From Cristatella mucedo (lineage: Eukaryota; Bryozoa; Phylactolaemata; Cristatellidae): a DNA stretch of 64,000 bases. Positions 36,750-48,736 of the stretch are shown piece after piece. Position numbers and translations under genes: made by a program. The DNA lies in the NCBI GenBank assembly GCA_009760855.2, contig WPIO01000150.1:267501-331500 (forward strand), read 5' to 3'. The notes under the pieces were generated by a model, which saw nothing but the letters and a program-made list of their open reading frames with translations, ran no database searches and was not told the DNA's origin. The stretch's first letter is position 1. Each line of letters starts with the position of its first letter.

Positions 36750-37720
36750 ATCCATGAAGCTCCGTGCTTCGCAATCACGATTCCTGCCAGCCGTCTTTCG
36801 AAGACAGAAAATGTCTGTAGGCGAGATCAAAGACATAGCTGCAAGTAACTTGAACGCGAGCGGTACGAGAGGCTTACTGACGTTTCGGGTGACGCAATGT
36901 TTGTTCTATCGGAGGCGCGTTCTTCCAGTTCTTCTGCCCTTGGTTTCCGCTGCTACATGCAGGTGCTCTCGAAATAAACCGCTGGCGCGCGCTGACAGCC
37001 GAGCGAGCAGCTGGCACGCGGCATCAACTCGGTCTGAGACGCCAAATTGACGGAGTTGATCTGAGGGTCGGGGAGTCAACTCCCGTATATCCGGTTCCGA
37101 CCAAGTGCTGACGACAACGAGCTGGGGGAGGGCACACCGCGTGCCTTATCCGAGGGCAGCATACGCTGCGGCCCGAGCTAGAGCAGCGAAAAGAGCTCGC
37201 TGTAACGACATCCACGAAGATAATGCCAGCGGCATCCGTAGCCATGCTCTGTGATCCAGTCGTCCAGCCGGGACGCTGTCCGGCCGGCCGGTAGCTCTCG
37301 TCGAAGATGAGAAAACTTCCCCTTCCGGTGATTCACTCGGAAACGCCGGAAGAGCAGTCGTCGTGGTCGTCGTCGTCGATAATTCTTGGGTTCGGCGGCG
37401 ATAGAGAACAACGAAACTAGTAAAAGCCAGTCGATACGACTCGCCTCACGAAGATTACGCCGAGCATCTTGCGGTGAGAAAGTTAAACTGTAAGTACATC
37501 AGTATAGAGTGCGGATCTGCCGCTGAAAGAGTTGCTGTAACTCTTACTGCAAGCCAACTACTGAGGATGTCTTCCATACGAGTCAAGTGTGACTGTAGCA
37601 AAACTTTTGACATGCCAGACGAGCTCCTTCCTCTTGGAAATAATAAGCAGAGCAACCAAGTTATCGTGGCATGCCGCTGCTGCGAGATAATGCGAGAGGC
37701 GTAACTATCGACGCTGCAGC
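36750..37720. other. GC- and CpG-rich island
   Basis: About 1 kb is clearly richer in G+C and CpG (for example gctggcgcgcgctgacagcc and cgtcgtggtcgtcgtcgtcg) than the AT-rich surroundings. The composition changes at about 36.75 and 37.5 kb. It could be an unmethylated promoter or first exon of a host gene, or a foreign insert. GTAAGT at 37491 and a pyrimidine-poor AG near 37554 could bound a small intron. No protein family is recognisable in the GC-rich part itself. Confidence 0.5.
37567..37704 (+). CDS. small open frame with a possible zinc-ribbon
   Basis: From ATG 37567 a 45-residue peptide reads IRVKCDCSKTFDMPDELLPL, a short linker, then VIVACRCCE. This resembles MJ0042-type zinc ribbons of the general form IRVxCxxCxKxFxxPDELL...VxCxxC, which are common in bacterial proteins and regulators. 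The frame is open upstream to 37474, so the start is uncertain. It lies at the 3' side of the GC-rich island. It may be one exon of a larger gene, a real microprotein, or chance. No promoter or splice evidence decides. Confidence 0.3.
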   Translation: MSSIRVKCDCSKTFDMPDELLPLGNNKQSNQVIVACRCCEIMREA

Positions 37721-38549
37721 TCTAGGTTTTAATGGCGACTAGTCTTTGCATGCTTTCCGACTGAAGGACACTTTTAGTCTCACGTGTCACGCGATCCACT
37801 CTACTTCTTCCACGATATACGGCTCCGAAACCTGGTGAATATGGCGTATGTATCTTCGATAACGCGAACGTCGATCCACACTGTCAGGTTACGACCATGC
37901 CCATGTCAGAAAAGTAAATGCATTGGACATCTTGTTCCCATTCACTGTACTTACCTGTTCACCGAGTTTCAGAAGTGTGCCAGTGAATGTTGGACAGAGG
38001 ACATTGTTTATCATGTCCCCCTGACTGTTTAACTTAAATCAGCACAGACATGACAGAATAGCAGAGGCACTGCCAGAGCAGAGTACGATAAGCCGACGCC
38101 GCAATTTCTCGTGATAGCATGCAGGGAGTTTTACTCCCCTCTGTTTTTTTTGTACTAATTTCGCTCTAGTATGAAACAATTTCAAATATCTATTAAGACA
38201 GCATTACGTTTAAAGGCGCTCGTCTGTCTCCAACCAAGTGAAGCTCTGAAGACCGGTACGTAGGACAGGCAGGGAGTCGTAAAGACTCTTTGAAGTCCAT
38301 CTCATGAGTTGGACGGCTGTTAGCGAGAAAAGCGAAGTCAAGACTGCGACAGAGACTGCTTAGAAGAAGAGTAATACAAAATCCTCCATAGCAATTTGCC
38401 TTAGAGCCTGACGAGATGGGATAGCGGAACGTTGACAAGAACCAGAGCTGGTTAATTAGATGGCTTTTTGCTATAGTGCCACTGAGAGCCTTTGACTAGG
38501 GAAGTTGCAGTGCGAGACGGCAGCGAAAGCTAGACAAGCGGTATTTCGG
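37705..38549. other. unassigned region after the GC-rich island
   Basis: Open frames (e.g. 37784-38032, Cys-containing) lack a recognisable domain. Confidence 0.35.
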
Positions 38550-39270
38550 CCGAAAACCATTGGCTGCTAGATTACTGTAACTATTGGCTGGGCTGCCGAA
38601 AAATGTCGCTGTGCATCTTACTTAAGTGATGAATATTTCTAAAATTCTAGCTTACAAATTCCAAAGGATTTACCTTGTGTCTCCTTTAGTTAAAAATCTT
38701 GTATGGCTGCCGTTTGATCATTAGATAGAGAGCAAAGTTCATATGCTGACCCACAAGGGCCCAAATGGTTGGCTCCAGCATATCGAACTTACGCTGACCC
38801 ACAAGGCCCGCCACGGCTTGGCTCCTTCGTACCTAGCTGAACTGCGGCATCAGTTTCAGCCTGTTCGCGCCCTCAGGTCCTGTGTGGACAATAAATTAGC
38901 TGTCCCATTCCTCCGCTTAAAGACAGTTGGCGACAGAAGCTTTAGCTCTGCAGGTCCTAGACTGTGGAACTCGCTTCCACAATTCTTACGCAACGACATC
39001 TACTCTCCAACTGCCGACTATGGCACATCTGTTTCAGCGGTCCTGAACTGCTACTTCTATGCTACTCACCACCTCAACTGCTCTCCTAACTCTGCTATGC
39101 TTCCCACTTTCTCTTTGTTGCGTGAGACAAAGTCTGTTGGCTACCGAATGCGTACCGAAAGCCGCTTAGGCTGTGAGTGTGCTATACAAAACTCTCCTGC
39201 GTAACACCCACATGGTCTGTATGACTCTGTGGAGTTACTGACAGAGATACATTACATTACATTACATTAC
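38550..39270 (+). mobile_element. LINE-B, 3' end fragment
   Basis: The frame from 38743 reads KARHGLAPSYLAELRHQF, then LWNSLPQFLRNDIYSPTADY, ending at a TAA. The C-terminal tail is typical of this LINE group. The element ends in (ATTAC)n at 39248-39270. Upstream, ctgtaactattggctgggct is the GLPK-type block also seen near 63870. Confidence 0.85.
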
Positions 39271-39680
39271 AACTGATCTTCTGCACCAGTTTCAGTAACT
39301 TCGTGTCCTCAGGTCCTATACGGACAGGAAGTTAGCTCTCATTCCTCAGCTTAAACACCGCTAGCAACAGAAGCTTTTCTCTCCAGTTCCTAGAGTTGAG
39401 AATTCACTTTCACAATATATATAAGAAGATATCGCCTTTCCTGCTGCCGATTTCGACAGATCCTTTCCAGCCACCCTGAGTACGACCAAATGATCTTCTG
39501 ACTCAGCTATGCTTCTCACTTTGTCTTTGTCGTGTGACACAAAGTATGTTGGCCAGTGAATATGCACCGACAGCCGTATAGACTTGCAGTGACCAAAACA
39601 AAATTCTTCTGAATAACACCCAGATAGTTATTCTTTCCTTCAGAAGCAATATATAGAGATACATAATAGAAATAATTATT
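39271..39680 (+). mobile_element. LINE-B, second, older 3' fragment
   Basis: A diverged repeat of the previous element: cagtttcagtaacttcgtgt, ctatacggacaggaagttag, then cacaaagtatgttggccagt and gaataacacccagatagtta. It lies head to tail behind the younger copy. Confidence 0.7.
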
Positions 39681-40156
39681 TCGTTGATGCATTTGCACAG
39701 TAATCTACAGAGAACTTTACTCATCATAGGCAATTTGCAGATGCTGTAAGAGAAGGGTGATCAAACGGTTAGTAGAATAATACCTTTTATTTCTGTTTTT
39801 AACATTGCTACATTAACTGGACAGCTTGAGTTGCCCGCAAGGCAGAAAACATCCTACTAATCTCTGACTTAACTGTGGCTGTATAGGTCCCTGCTTTCTC
39901 GGAATACAAACCTCAATAATCAACGTCTTCTCGAAAATTGAGTCTTGGCGAGAAGAAAATACTAAAACTACAATTCAATAGATTTGGAGACAGTAATGCA
40001 TCATTCAGTGGCATTTGTATGACTAAAATTGATAGTCCATGATTGAGAGTAGTACTTCCAATGTAAAACATTTTCAAGCCTTATTCGAACTTGACTTTGA
40101 GACAGTTGCAATAGGCATTCCGGGTTTTGCATCTATAGGCGTAGTACTAACAGATT

Positions 40157-41056
40157 TCACGTTGAAGCGTAATGCAGTTCCAAAGCCACCATGCAGCCTT
40201 CGACAATGCAGCAAAACGTGACGCTCAAGTCAGGATGAGTGACTTTGGTGAGGTTTGTATTACTTATGCTAAATTCCGCTCCATGAATATTCCAGTAGTT
40301 TGCAGCCTTCCCGGAAGCATCGATCACGCTCCACGGTTTTACTAGAGCATTCTGAGTGGCAGACCGTTGGTTGTTTATCAAAATTCTTCTATAACATGAT
40401 CCGGAAAAAAGAGCCGCATGAAGGTCAACGTAAATGGTTGGTTTTCTGGCATCATTAGTTGCGGGAAAATTCAAAATAATTGCCATAGGCAGAAATAGGT
40501 GGCACTAAAATAAATGAACCATGATATGAGTATCCTGATTTTGAATGGAAATTTCCGTTATCTCCACCAGCATAATCGGATTATTGCATACAATGAAGAA
40601 ATTACTATCAGAATTAACGTAGAACTCTGACCAGAACCTATTGTTACGACTAAGAACAACTGGTGGATGTGCCAGCTGACTACTCGACCTAGTTTTATGA
40701 AGCAGGCAAGTGATGTTATTTCTTCATGCAATCTTAAATATTTCCTCGCTGTAATTGTATCCGAAGCTGGCTCTGGGCAAGGGTACAACAGCATACGAGT
40801 ATCCCCACGTGTCTGTGCTGCTGCGTTCAATTAGGAGGCAATGTATCGAGTGGCCAACAGAAGATTTAAGTTGTAAATTTGGATTATTTTCACCAGGGCG
40901 TACGTAATCACACGTGTTACCTCTATAAACATTAACTGGCTCGTTTGAGGTTATCGTAGTCCCTGAAAGATCATGTAATCTTGAGACGGATTGATACGTT
41001 TTCCAATCATCGAGGAGAACTCGAAACTCGGTATAAGCTGCCAAACCGGGGATATC
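40157..41056 (-). pseudogene. gene B exon: IgGFc-binding-type domain, two in-frame stops
   Basis: One minus-strand reading frame covers about 300 codons, interrupted only by TGA at 40724-40726 and TAG at 40505-40507, and ends at TGA 40157-40159. Diagnostic segments are LHDLSGTTITSNEPVNVYRG followed by CDYV, then SSTDTWGYSYAVVPLP, and downstream FFIVCNNPIMLVEI. These match the order of conserved blocks in the IgGFc-binding domain (D-x-S-G-T-x-x-x-S-x-x-P-x-x-V-x-x-G; S-T-W-G-x-x-x-x-x-V-P-L). In FCGBP-like proteins this domain sits near the N-terminus of secreted mucin-associated proteins. There is no internal frameshift, so inactivation looks recent, or the stops are spliced around in a way I cannot see. 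A minus-strand AATAAA lies at 39786-39791. Confidence 0.6.
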
Positions 41057-41589
41057 CTCAACAGCTGAGAGTAGAAGTATTATTTTGACTGTCTAGTTTT
41101 CAATGGTAACTATGGAAAACTGGCTGGAATGGTAGTTTGGTTTGTATGATATGATCACAAATGTCTGACCTAAAAATATTTAGTGAGAAAGGAATTGTTA
41201 TTCTGCATAAGAAAAGCATTTGTGCAACGCAATACTTCTTGACTCGCAAAGTGGGTGAAATAAGAAAATGCGGTGAATAAGAACAATTGAACTTCTCTTA
41301 CCAGCTACGTTGTTAGGCGATGGAAGCCAACAGTCAGCTGATAGGTATTATTGATTCAAGCAGTAGATGTTACGAAGTTTCTTATTTATTTCCCGAATGC
41401 GAATGCCGTAGTTACTTCTGCCAATACATCTGATCAGTAGACAGGTGTCCATCACAAACCTGGAAGATCAGCTAACCAAGTTTCACTAGAAAGATTTTAC
41501 AACTCTTCACCTGCTATAGCTGAGAACCCAAACTTGCAGTGGCTTTATGCGCATTTTTAGTTAGTCTCATGGTGCCCACCTTTTTACAC

Positions 41590-41888
41590 TTCCGGATGTT
41601 TTATTTGCGATTCGATAGAAGCTGCAGTTATTGTTCCAAGTGGCACATCCACAGTTACTACTCGGATTACGTCATTGTCATAGGCAGCCGAAACGTATGC
41701 GGATAGATACTTTATATTAGGACCTTCATTTTCGAGAAACATGATGGTATAGGTGTGGGATGACGTGATTGGTAACCCGATGCACTTTCTTTCGGTGCGA
41801 CCTAAGATTCCATTGATGCAAACGTAATTTTTAGATCACGGGTTACATTTGCATAACTGAGGTCCAACTGAAACGTAAACGTCACTCA
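41590..41888 (-). pseudogene. gene B exon: EGF second half and start of IgGFc-binding-type domain, with a stop
   Basis: The minus-strand frame opens with LCKCNP, then an in-frame TGA at 41836-41838, then SKNYVC, completing the EGF cysteine pattern begun in the mini-exon. A single GGA to TGA change would explain the stop, because glycine is common there. After it the frame is open through FLENEGPNIKYLSAYVSAAYD and VVTVDVPLGT, resembling the N-terminal strands of the IgGFc-binding domain (Pfam IgGFc_binding, as in FCGBP). The best donor is GAA|GTGTAA at 41589 (phase 0), just before a TAA. It is a weak donor. Confidence 0.5.
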
Positions 41889-42012
41889 CTTGTCGCTGGG
41901 GGGTGGGGAAGCTGGAATTCAGCCTGTCTAATGAATGACGTGCTCATCAACGTGAGTGCTCATTCCATGACATCGTGCTATTGCTTTAATTTTGCTGTAG
42001 CCGTGTACCTAC

Positions 42013-42060
42013 CTATTGAACAGTTACCATCTTGAAAACATTCAGTGCAATTGGTAGGTG
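42013..42060 (-). CDS. gene B mini-exon: first half of a split EGF domain
   Basis: A 48-bp exon lies between cctctcag and G|GTAGGT, phase 1 on both sides. It encodes NCTECFQDGNCS, the first three cysteines of an EGF-like domain. The CxC and last cysteine are at the start of the next exon (41888). Phase agrees with the end of the EGF exon at 48551, so one gene can run through both. The 6.5-kb intron between them holds LINE-A, LINE-B and SINE-2 insertions. Confidence 0.5.
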   Translation of the reverse strand, partial: HLPIALNVFKMVTVQ

Positions 42061-42769
42061 CTGAGAGGTAACCCGAATAAAAAATGCTTAAAGTAAATTT
42101 AGTGTGGAAGCTTTATTTCCCCAGACTTTATTTAATTTTAATCCCATCTGGATAATAATTTAAAATTAACAATTCAAAGAATGGCTGCTCTCGCATCTTT
42201 GTAAGCTATCCCACTAAAACTCCTGAAATATAGTGAAGCTAATTTCTAAAAATGCTATCGAGGTACAAGAAAAACGCTGTGAGAATCACGTTTTTAGATA
42301 ATCAGTGCAATAGTATTTATACTTTTTAGCAAAAATAAGATAGTTAGCATGAATTATGCAAAATTTGCATTAAAAAGCTACAGCGAATAATATTAGCAAA
42401 ACTAATTAGTACTTAATTTGCATTAGTTATGTTTCAAATATGCCATCAAAATAAGGAAACATAGCGGATTAAACGTTATCATCTCTATACTAGAGTATAG
42501 ACAAAAAATTCCATAGGAGTTTAGACATTTTTATTTGCAAGCTACAGCTCGATATAAACGGCGAGAATGTGCAAAATTCGCTCTTTCAAAAACTAACGAG
42601 AAATGATTCATAAACAGGTGCAATACTTAGTAGTTTCCGTAATGTGTGTTTTACTAAAAGTAGCAACGTTTATGCAATTAATGAAAAGTTCCAAGCTCCT
42701 CCATGCATCTGCAAAATTACCTCAGGTGAGCAATACATAGGCATATGACCGTTCCTTTAGCTCGTAGGT

Positions 42770-43120
42770 TCCTTAAATCTCCAAGTAACTCCCGACCTTC
42801 TGAGCGACAGTCCTGACTTGATGACTTTAATAAAAGAAACTAGAAACGCACCAATGTTTCACCGCATTTAGAGAGGCCGTGCTGTTGGTCCTTTACTTAC
42901 TTATGCGTGCTGGCATTGTGCGCCTGCTGTCACTAACCGTATTTGCATGCTGACCCTGTGTATACGTCATCTGTAACCATGATATTTTTGTTGTTTAATG
43001 ATAACTCTACCAATAACCATTCGATCGAGCTCTTTTTTGTAAGTAATGTATGGTGCCCAGAGAGAGATTGAGTTCTCTAAAGGTGTTAGCTCTTATGTAA
43101 TAATAAGCTTAATGTAAAAA
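42770..43120 (+). mobile_element. LINE-A, 3' end fragment
   Basis: ctcccgaccttctgagcgac, gaaacgcaccaatgtttcac, gcatgctgaccctgtgtata and the stem-loop remnant gagagattgagttctctaaa. Confidence 0.7.
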
Positions 43121-44599
43121 ATGATACTATTTGAGGATTACAAAAAATAAATACCCAATAGTGTATCTAGAGAGATCATTGAAAATGCTCAGGCAGCTCA
43201 TGATCCGACTTCATCACCCCGATAAAAATTGATTGCCTTACAGGCATTTTGTAACTAGGACGGGCACCCTGCTGATGGCTCTTCAGACTAGAATCCTTCC
43301 AGCCAAGCTTTAATCGTTTGGAGATTTAGCCGCTAATTCTTACTCTTTCTGATTGAGGTCACAACCACCTGAATTTACAGTGTTTGTTCAAAGCAAAAAA
43401 CTCAGCTGATTATGCAAGCAAAAACATTTGGTATTTGAGTGACATCCTCTGTCTTTGTGTGCTAATGCCCTACGATTCTGTCCTTTCAACGGCTTTGCAT
43501 TGGACCTTAATAATAGTATGCCTGTAAATTAATGAAAAGTAGTATGTTCTGCGTCTCCAATAGTTAAAGCACGAAAGTTCGTCACTCCGCAAGACTTCTC
43601 ATTTTCATCAAGTAGCAAGATGGTGCATTTCCGTCAAGCTGCAAGATGGAGCACCATTGTCTTCAGCGACAAAACTACTGGGACATGAACTGCTATAGCA
43701 GGCAATGAGCTACTTGTTTCACCAGAAACTAACGATCTTAACTACTTCAGAGCGTTCCTAAGGTCTCAACAATTAAATTACATTATCTGGATAGCTATAT
43801 ATCATTGTATTGTCACTAGTAAATGGAAGTAGAAACTTTCCTAAAAGAAAGAAATACAAGCTCAACCACGTAAATCAGAATTGATTGGTTAATAATTGGC
43901 CGTAATAAATTATATTAATGATAACGTTCACAATCAAATTTTAATAATCAATAAGTTTAGCTGAGAAAGCACTTGCTGGCTCTCAGAGATGTTCAATGTT
44001 GCATCTGTGTAATTATACAAATAGAAGGTGGTAGAATTTATTTGTATTTCACCTCCATTGATAGTATTCAATTATGAATAAAAGCAAAGCTACCAAGAAA
44101 AGATTCTCGTTATCGGGCTATTGTTAAGTGGATGAGAAGAGCATGGCTAATCAGCACGTGGAACAGACGTGGATGTTAGTTTGAGCTGCAAAGTGCACCA
44201 GCATCCACTGCTAAATTATCTTGATTTTGTAGTGAAAGCACTCATACATGCTAAAAATTCACATAGATATTTATTTGGTTGCCTACGTGTTCGCATACTG
44301 TAAGCGTTATTTTATTGGCTTTAGAATTCAAAAGCTGTTATTATGCCTACTCGCAAGCATTTTAAGACGAAACTAAGGTATTTAGTCATGGATCTACTGC
44401 AAGCATCATCTAAGGTTTTTTCTTAACTATCAAATAGGTGAACCTTGTTCACGCACTAGGAATTTTCCGTCTACCTGCACTTTTGTCACACAATTCGATA
44501 ATAGTAATAATTTCAACTAGCGGATTATCCAAACCGTGCAAAACCATACTGCTGAGCTTTAATTTATAGATTAAAAGGAACACAAACTGAGGGCAGACC
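43121..44599. other. gene B intron, nothing recognised
   Basis: AT-rich, no identified element. Confidence 0.4.
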
Positions 44600-45260
44600 A
44601 GTCTGGTACCCGATGCATTAATGGTCGCTCGAATGATAACTGTCCGCTGCTAATTAGTGCTCTGAATTCTACTAATTAGGTAGAACCTGAACCATGGCTG
44701 TGCAGTGCCGCTGATGTCTATGCGAGATGAGAGGTGCTCAAAAAGGATCCATTAATCAATGGCATCAAGCCCTGCCAACAGATCAAGCAAAATTGGCAGA
44801 GACTCAATCAAATAATTTAGTCCCAAGTATGTCGTTATACATTGGGCCTTTGCTAAGTGAAGAAATTAAAATTGAAACAACTATAACAAACTTTTTCGAT
44901 TTTAAGTTTAAATGGAAGAACTCTGATGATCTCTCACAACTTGTTTCCTTGGTTCGATGCGAAAGGTGGTAGCTATACTAAGCGTTAAGTTGTCCAAGCT
45001 CTAATAGTCCAGAGTAGCTTTCTTAATAAGTGGTCTATCAAAATTAATTTCGAAAAAAGCCTATTCAATAGATTCAGCTAAGGATTAATTTACCAAGTTA
45101 GCTATGCGTGGAAGTGAAAGATCTACACATCCCACAAAAAGGATTGAGGGCTTAGATAGTAGAGGGCTAACAAATTCCTTGACCGTGATACTAATTTCAG
45201 ATTGAGGCCCTAGCCGTAGCTGACTCAATAGCAGTCAGTAGGTCCTGCAAATAAATGATG
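44600..45260 (-). mobile_element. LINE-A, RT-region fragment
   Basis: The minus strand matches the RT region of the 26-28.8 kb copy, e.g. tagaacctgaaccatggctg, tgcgagatgagaggtgctca, aatggcatcaagccctgcca. No frame is intact. Confidence 0.65.
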
Positions 45261-45349
45261 ACTACGATTTCTTTAAGGCTCGTTTGTCAGGTGTAGGAGT
45301 TTAGCAACGATGCTGCTAACTTACAATAGAATTTATAATGCTGTCTATC

Positions 45350-45485
45350 GTGAGTAGTTAAATTTGCTTTCATTTCGCATGCTCCTTAAGTCTGGAACTT
45401 ATTGCTGTCACGATCTCCTCTGACTAGACGACATTTAAGCATCAGCTAAGAACGCATCTTAGTAAGGCAGCAGTTGGCTGGTCCA
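45350..45485 (+). mobile_element. LINE-A fragment
   Basis: gcatgctccttaagtctgga, then ctctgactagacgacattta and taagaacgcatctta: the end of ORF2. Confidence 0.55.
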
Positions 45486-45956
45486 CGATACTGAGTAGCA
45501 TTGTTCTCTTTTAACTTCTCAGAGAGGAGCATCGGAGTGCTACCAAGCTCTAGCATGATTGCTTCATGAAAGGAAACGGTGGAATTTTGTATAGGATTGG
45601 AGTTTTAGCAGGATGCAGTAGCTCGTGTTCGAGATGTCGGGCTCTTAGCCTGGGAAGAATAGAATTGAGTAAATCTCCTCGCAATTGAGGTCAGTCTTCT
45701 CAAAGAGAATATAGTAGGAAAGGGAGACAGCCAGGCTCTTTGCTGCGTTTGTAGTGATAGCTGTGTGCACAGATACGAAGTTCAATGAAAGCCAATTCCA
45801 CTACAGGAATGAAATAGAGCTACAATTAGCTAAGCAGCAGCCGGTAGACATGGTCACAACTTACGAATTGTATTAATACAACATTTTGAAATACGTACGT
45901 ACTAGTGGATGAAACAGATTTTGAACTGCTAATAAAAATTGTGTGCACGTGATAAT

Positions 45957-46320
45957 AACAATAATAATAATAATAATAATAATAGTGCAGTTCATAAAGC
46001 GCCCTAACAAAACTCAATCTCTTTCTTGGCGCTTTAAATTTGCTGCAATGGGAAACGTGATTGAACGGTGAGTCACCTCATGCTTAATAAATAACATGAA
46101 TAACATGGGTAGGGGTGACATGCACAGGGTAACCATGCAGATGCGGTCATTGGCAGCGTGCGCAGTGTGAGCACGCATAAGCACATGAAGGACGAATCAC
46201 ATTGACTCAACAAATGCTCTCCGAAATAGGTGTGTTTTTAAGTTTTTTTTTAATGTGGTCAAGTCAGGGGATGTGATGCAAGTTAGTAGTAAGTTCCAGA
46301 CTTCAGGAGGATTTGGGAGC
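45957..46320 (-). mobile_element. LINE-A, 3' end fragment
   Basis: An AAT repeat at 45957-45984, then gttcataaagcgccctaaca, the stem-loop and 3' UTR. It lies in the gene B intron and shares the gene's orientation. Confidence 0.8.
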
Positions 46321-48089
46321 ATCACACATGACATTTCTGAGCTGAAGAGTCTAGCTGGATATGGGCTCTCCTCAATGTGCCCATGCGATTAGAAGACCTG
46401 TAAGCTGCTCGTGCGTCTCACTCGGGAATGAGCCAAGGCAGGCCTAAGCAGAGGCGGAACCTAAGCCTGATACTACTGCTGAGGCTAAGCCTAGAGATTA
46501 TAGGTTGCCGGCTCAGGCTAAAGAATCCGGAGATATCGCACCTCACTATTTGCTGACGTGGGTTGCATGGAAGCTCTCTTTCTACGAATCTGCAGTAGCG
46601 GCGGATTTTTTATTGAATCATTGACTGGAATCGCTGTCTTAGTGGCACTGATAAAAGGTGTGCAGCCCGCGTACAACAGAAAGCGTGACCGTAGTACATT
46701 TAGCTAGCCCTAGCTTATAGTATTCCTTCATCTTAGGATCGAACCCGAGTAAGAACTAACGAAATCATTCCCCTGAATAACTATACTAAAAGTGCAGCTG
46801 TTACGAATATTAGCAAACACAGCGGTCTCAGTGACCAGAAAATGACTTTATTAAAGCAGCTTCACTTTTTTGCCGAAAGTTACCTAGGTAATTATTAAGT
46901 TAAGCATTTCAAATGAAGAAACTGGTGTGTCCCTTCGCTTAACGAAGACGTGTGTTATTAAATGTGAGTAACTTGGAAGTTTACGAAAGATAAGCAGCAG
47001 ATACAAGATAAAATGTAGCAACCCATTTTTATTAAAGACCTACTGCTGGATTTCATCAGCTGAAATTACTTAGCTACCAATTTTAATGAATTAGTCCAGA
47101 GACCATGCATTATTTTTAATAATGATATAGAGTAAAAAGAGAGTAGTACGGGATTATACTAAGCGTAAGTCGTATTCAGCCATTTCATTTGAAGAAATAA
47201 ACCTGGTATGAGAATAACGTTTAAGTTGACTTCAGAGTCAAATCACGCTGCAGGTCTACCGTTAGGAAGGCACGAGATGTAACGCAATGTATCTTCGTCT
47301 GTAACTTCACAAAATCATAAAGACCATATGGGTGTTACTCAGGAGAGTTTTGTATAGCTCGCTCACAGCCTAAGCGGCTTTCTGTACGCATTCGGTAGCC
47401 AACAGACTTCGTCTCACGCAGCAAAGAGAAAGTGGGAAGCATAGCAGAGTCAGGGACGCAGTTAAGGTAGTGAGTAGCATGGAAGTAGCAGCTCAGGACC
47501 GCTGAAAAGGATGAACCATATTCGGCAGTAGGAGAGTAGTTAATAATCTCTAATCCATAATTTAATCCTTAAGCATAAGCAAAAATTCCGAAATATATAA
47601 TAATGCATTCATTAGGAAATTGCAATGTCCTACGAGTAAGCGTAGCAATAGTGTAGATGCATAACGTACGAAAACAAAAATATATGGTGTCTGTTTGCAG
47701 AGCCGAGGGATAGTAATAAAATTACTGCTAAGAACGCGAAATCTGACTACAGAAAGTTTAAGATTGGAAATTTAGATACAACCGCATGAATACGATAGAA
47801 CTATCTGTGAAAATTTAAGCTGAGAACAGATTTACACAAAAGATGTGCTCAAGTTAAGGGCCTCCGATAATGATCGGACTCATGTAAGTGAGTCAAATAT
47901 TGTGACAAGTATAATTATATATTCGCCAATCAAAAAGGGTTTCGCCCGATTTATCATGGCTTATACATTTTTTGTATCACTTACATAGTTAAAAATTTGA
48001 ATGCTTGCCAAATATATTTATATTTAAATGCAATATTATATATGTATGTTTGCAATTACGTCTGAATTCACGCCTACGAATAAAATATT
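46321..48089. other. gene B intron remainder
   Basis: Apart from the LINE-B piece at 47277-47545, nothing recognised. Confidence 0.4.
47277..47545 (-). mobile_element. LINE-B, 3' end fragment
   Basis: Homologous to 4903-5175 (gaccatatgggtgttactca, cctaagcggctttctgtacg). It has lost most of the pentamer tail. Confidence 0.75.
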
Positions 48090-48151
48090 GGAATATATAT
48101 ATATATATATTCTTGATAATATAAATTATATCTATATCAATATATGATCAT

Positions 48152-48345
48152 GGTGAGCATTGATGGTAGGTAAAGTGATTGCTCTTCACGACTACCGTCA
48201 TGAAGAAGTGGGTTTGAATCCTGCAGTGGGCGATCCTGTATCGCCTACGATCTTCTATCGGCTACAGTGGTGGTGGTGGTGACTGTAAAGGGTCTTCTAC
48301 CGTTTTGCAAACGAGGCTGCTAAATCAGCTAGTACTTACTTACAT
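48152..48345 (+). mobile_element. SINE-2 copy
   Basis: ttgctcttcacgactaccgt, gtgggtttgaatcctgcagt (B-box region), ggtggtggtggtgactgtaa, and tail gaggctgctaaatcagctag. Confidence 0.75.
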
Positions 48346-48352
48346 ATGTATA

Positions 48353-48357
48353 TATAT

Positions 48358-48430
<73 letters not shown>
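48353..48430. repeat. (TA)n(GA)n microsatellite
   Basis: A TA run passes directly into a GA run at about 48400. A shorter TA run lies at 48090-48110. Confidence 0.95.
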
Positions 48431-48432
<2 letters not shown>

Positions 48433-48550
48433 TAAACATATATTTCAGACATTTTCCTGATCTGTACGGGTAGTAAAAGCACCAGTATACAACTAATGGA
48501 ATGAATGCCGACAAGTCAGTCGGCAGCTCTTGAGCTCTATGAGCTCTTAC

Positions 48551-48658
48551 TTTCGCAGTAGCTGCCATTCCCACATGATTTGCATTGGCAGACGATGAGA
48601 CTGTCTTTGCGGAGACAAGTTCTAAACAGCCGACACGAATTCCAGTCGCACAGTGCAG
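48551..48658 (-). CDS. gene B exon: EGF-like domain 3
   Basis: After a 78-bp intron the minus strand reads LCDWNSCRLFRTC, eight residues, CQC, then CGNGSYCE. This is an EGF-like arrangement with an extra cysteine. The exon starts in phase 1. GAAA|GTAAGA gives a phase-1 donor at 48550, which keeps the symmetrical pattern. If that donor is not used, the frame meets a TAG at 48537-48539. Gene A has no visible counterpart of this exon in the window. Confidence 0.6.
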
Positions 48659-48736
48659 CTGTAAAAGAAAATAATACTATATATTATCAATATTACTTGT
48701 ATTTTCATAGTCTACTCAATGGCAGTACTTACAAAC

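Noticed and set aside
48537-48550. Gene B ending at the TAG after the third EGF exon
   Set aside because: A GTAAGA donor in the family's phase 1 lies just before it, and phase-compatible exons follow at 42060. Kept as an alternative only.
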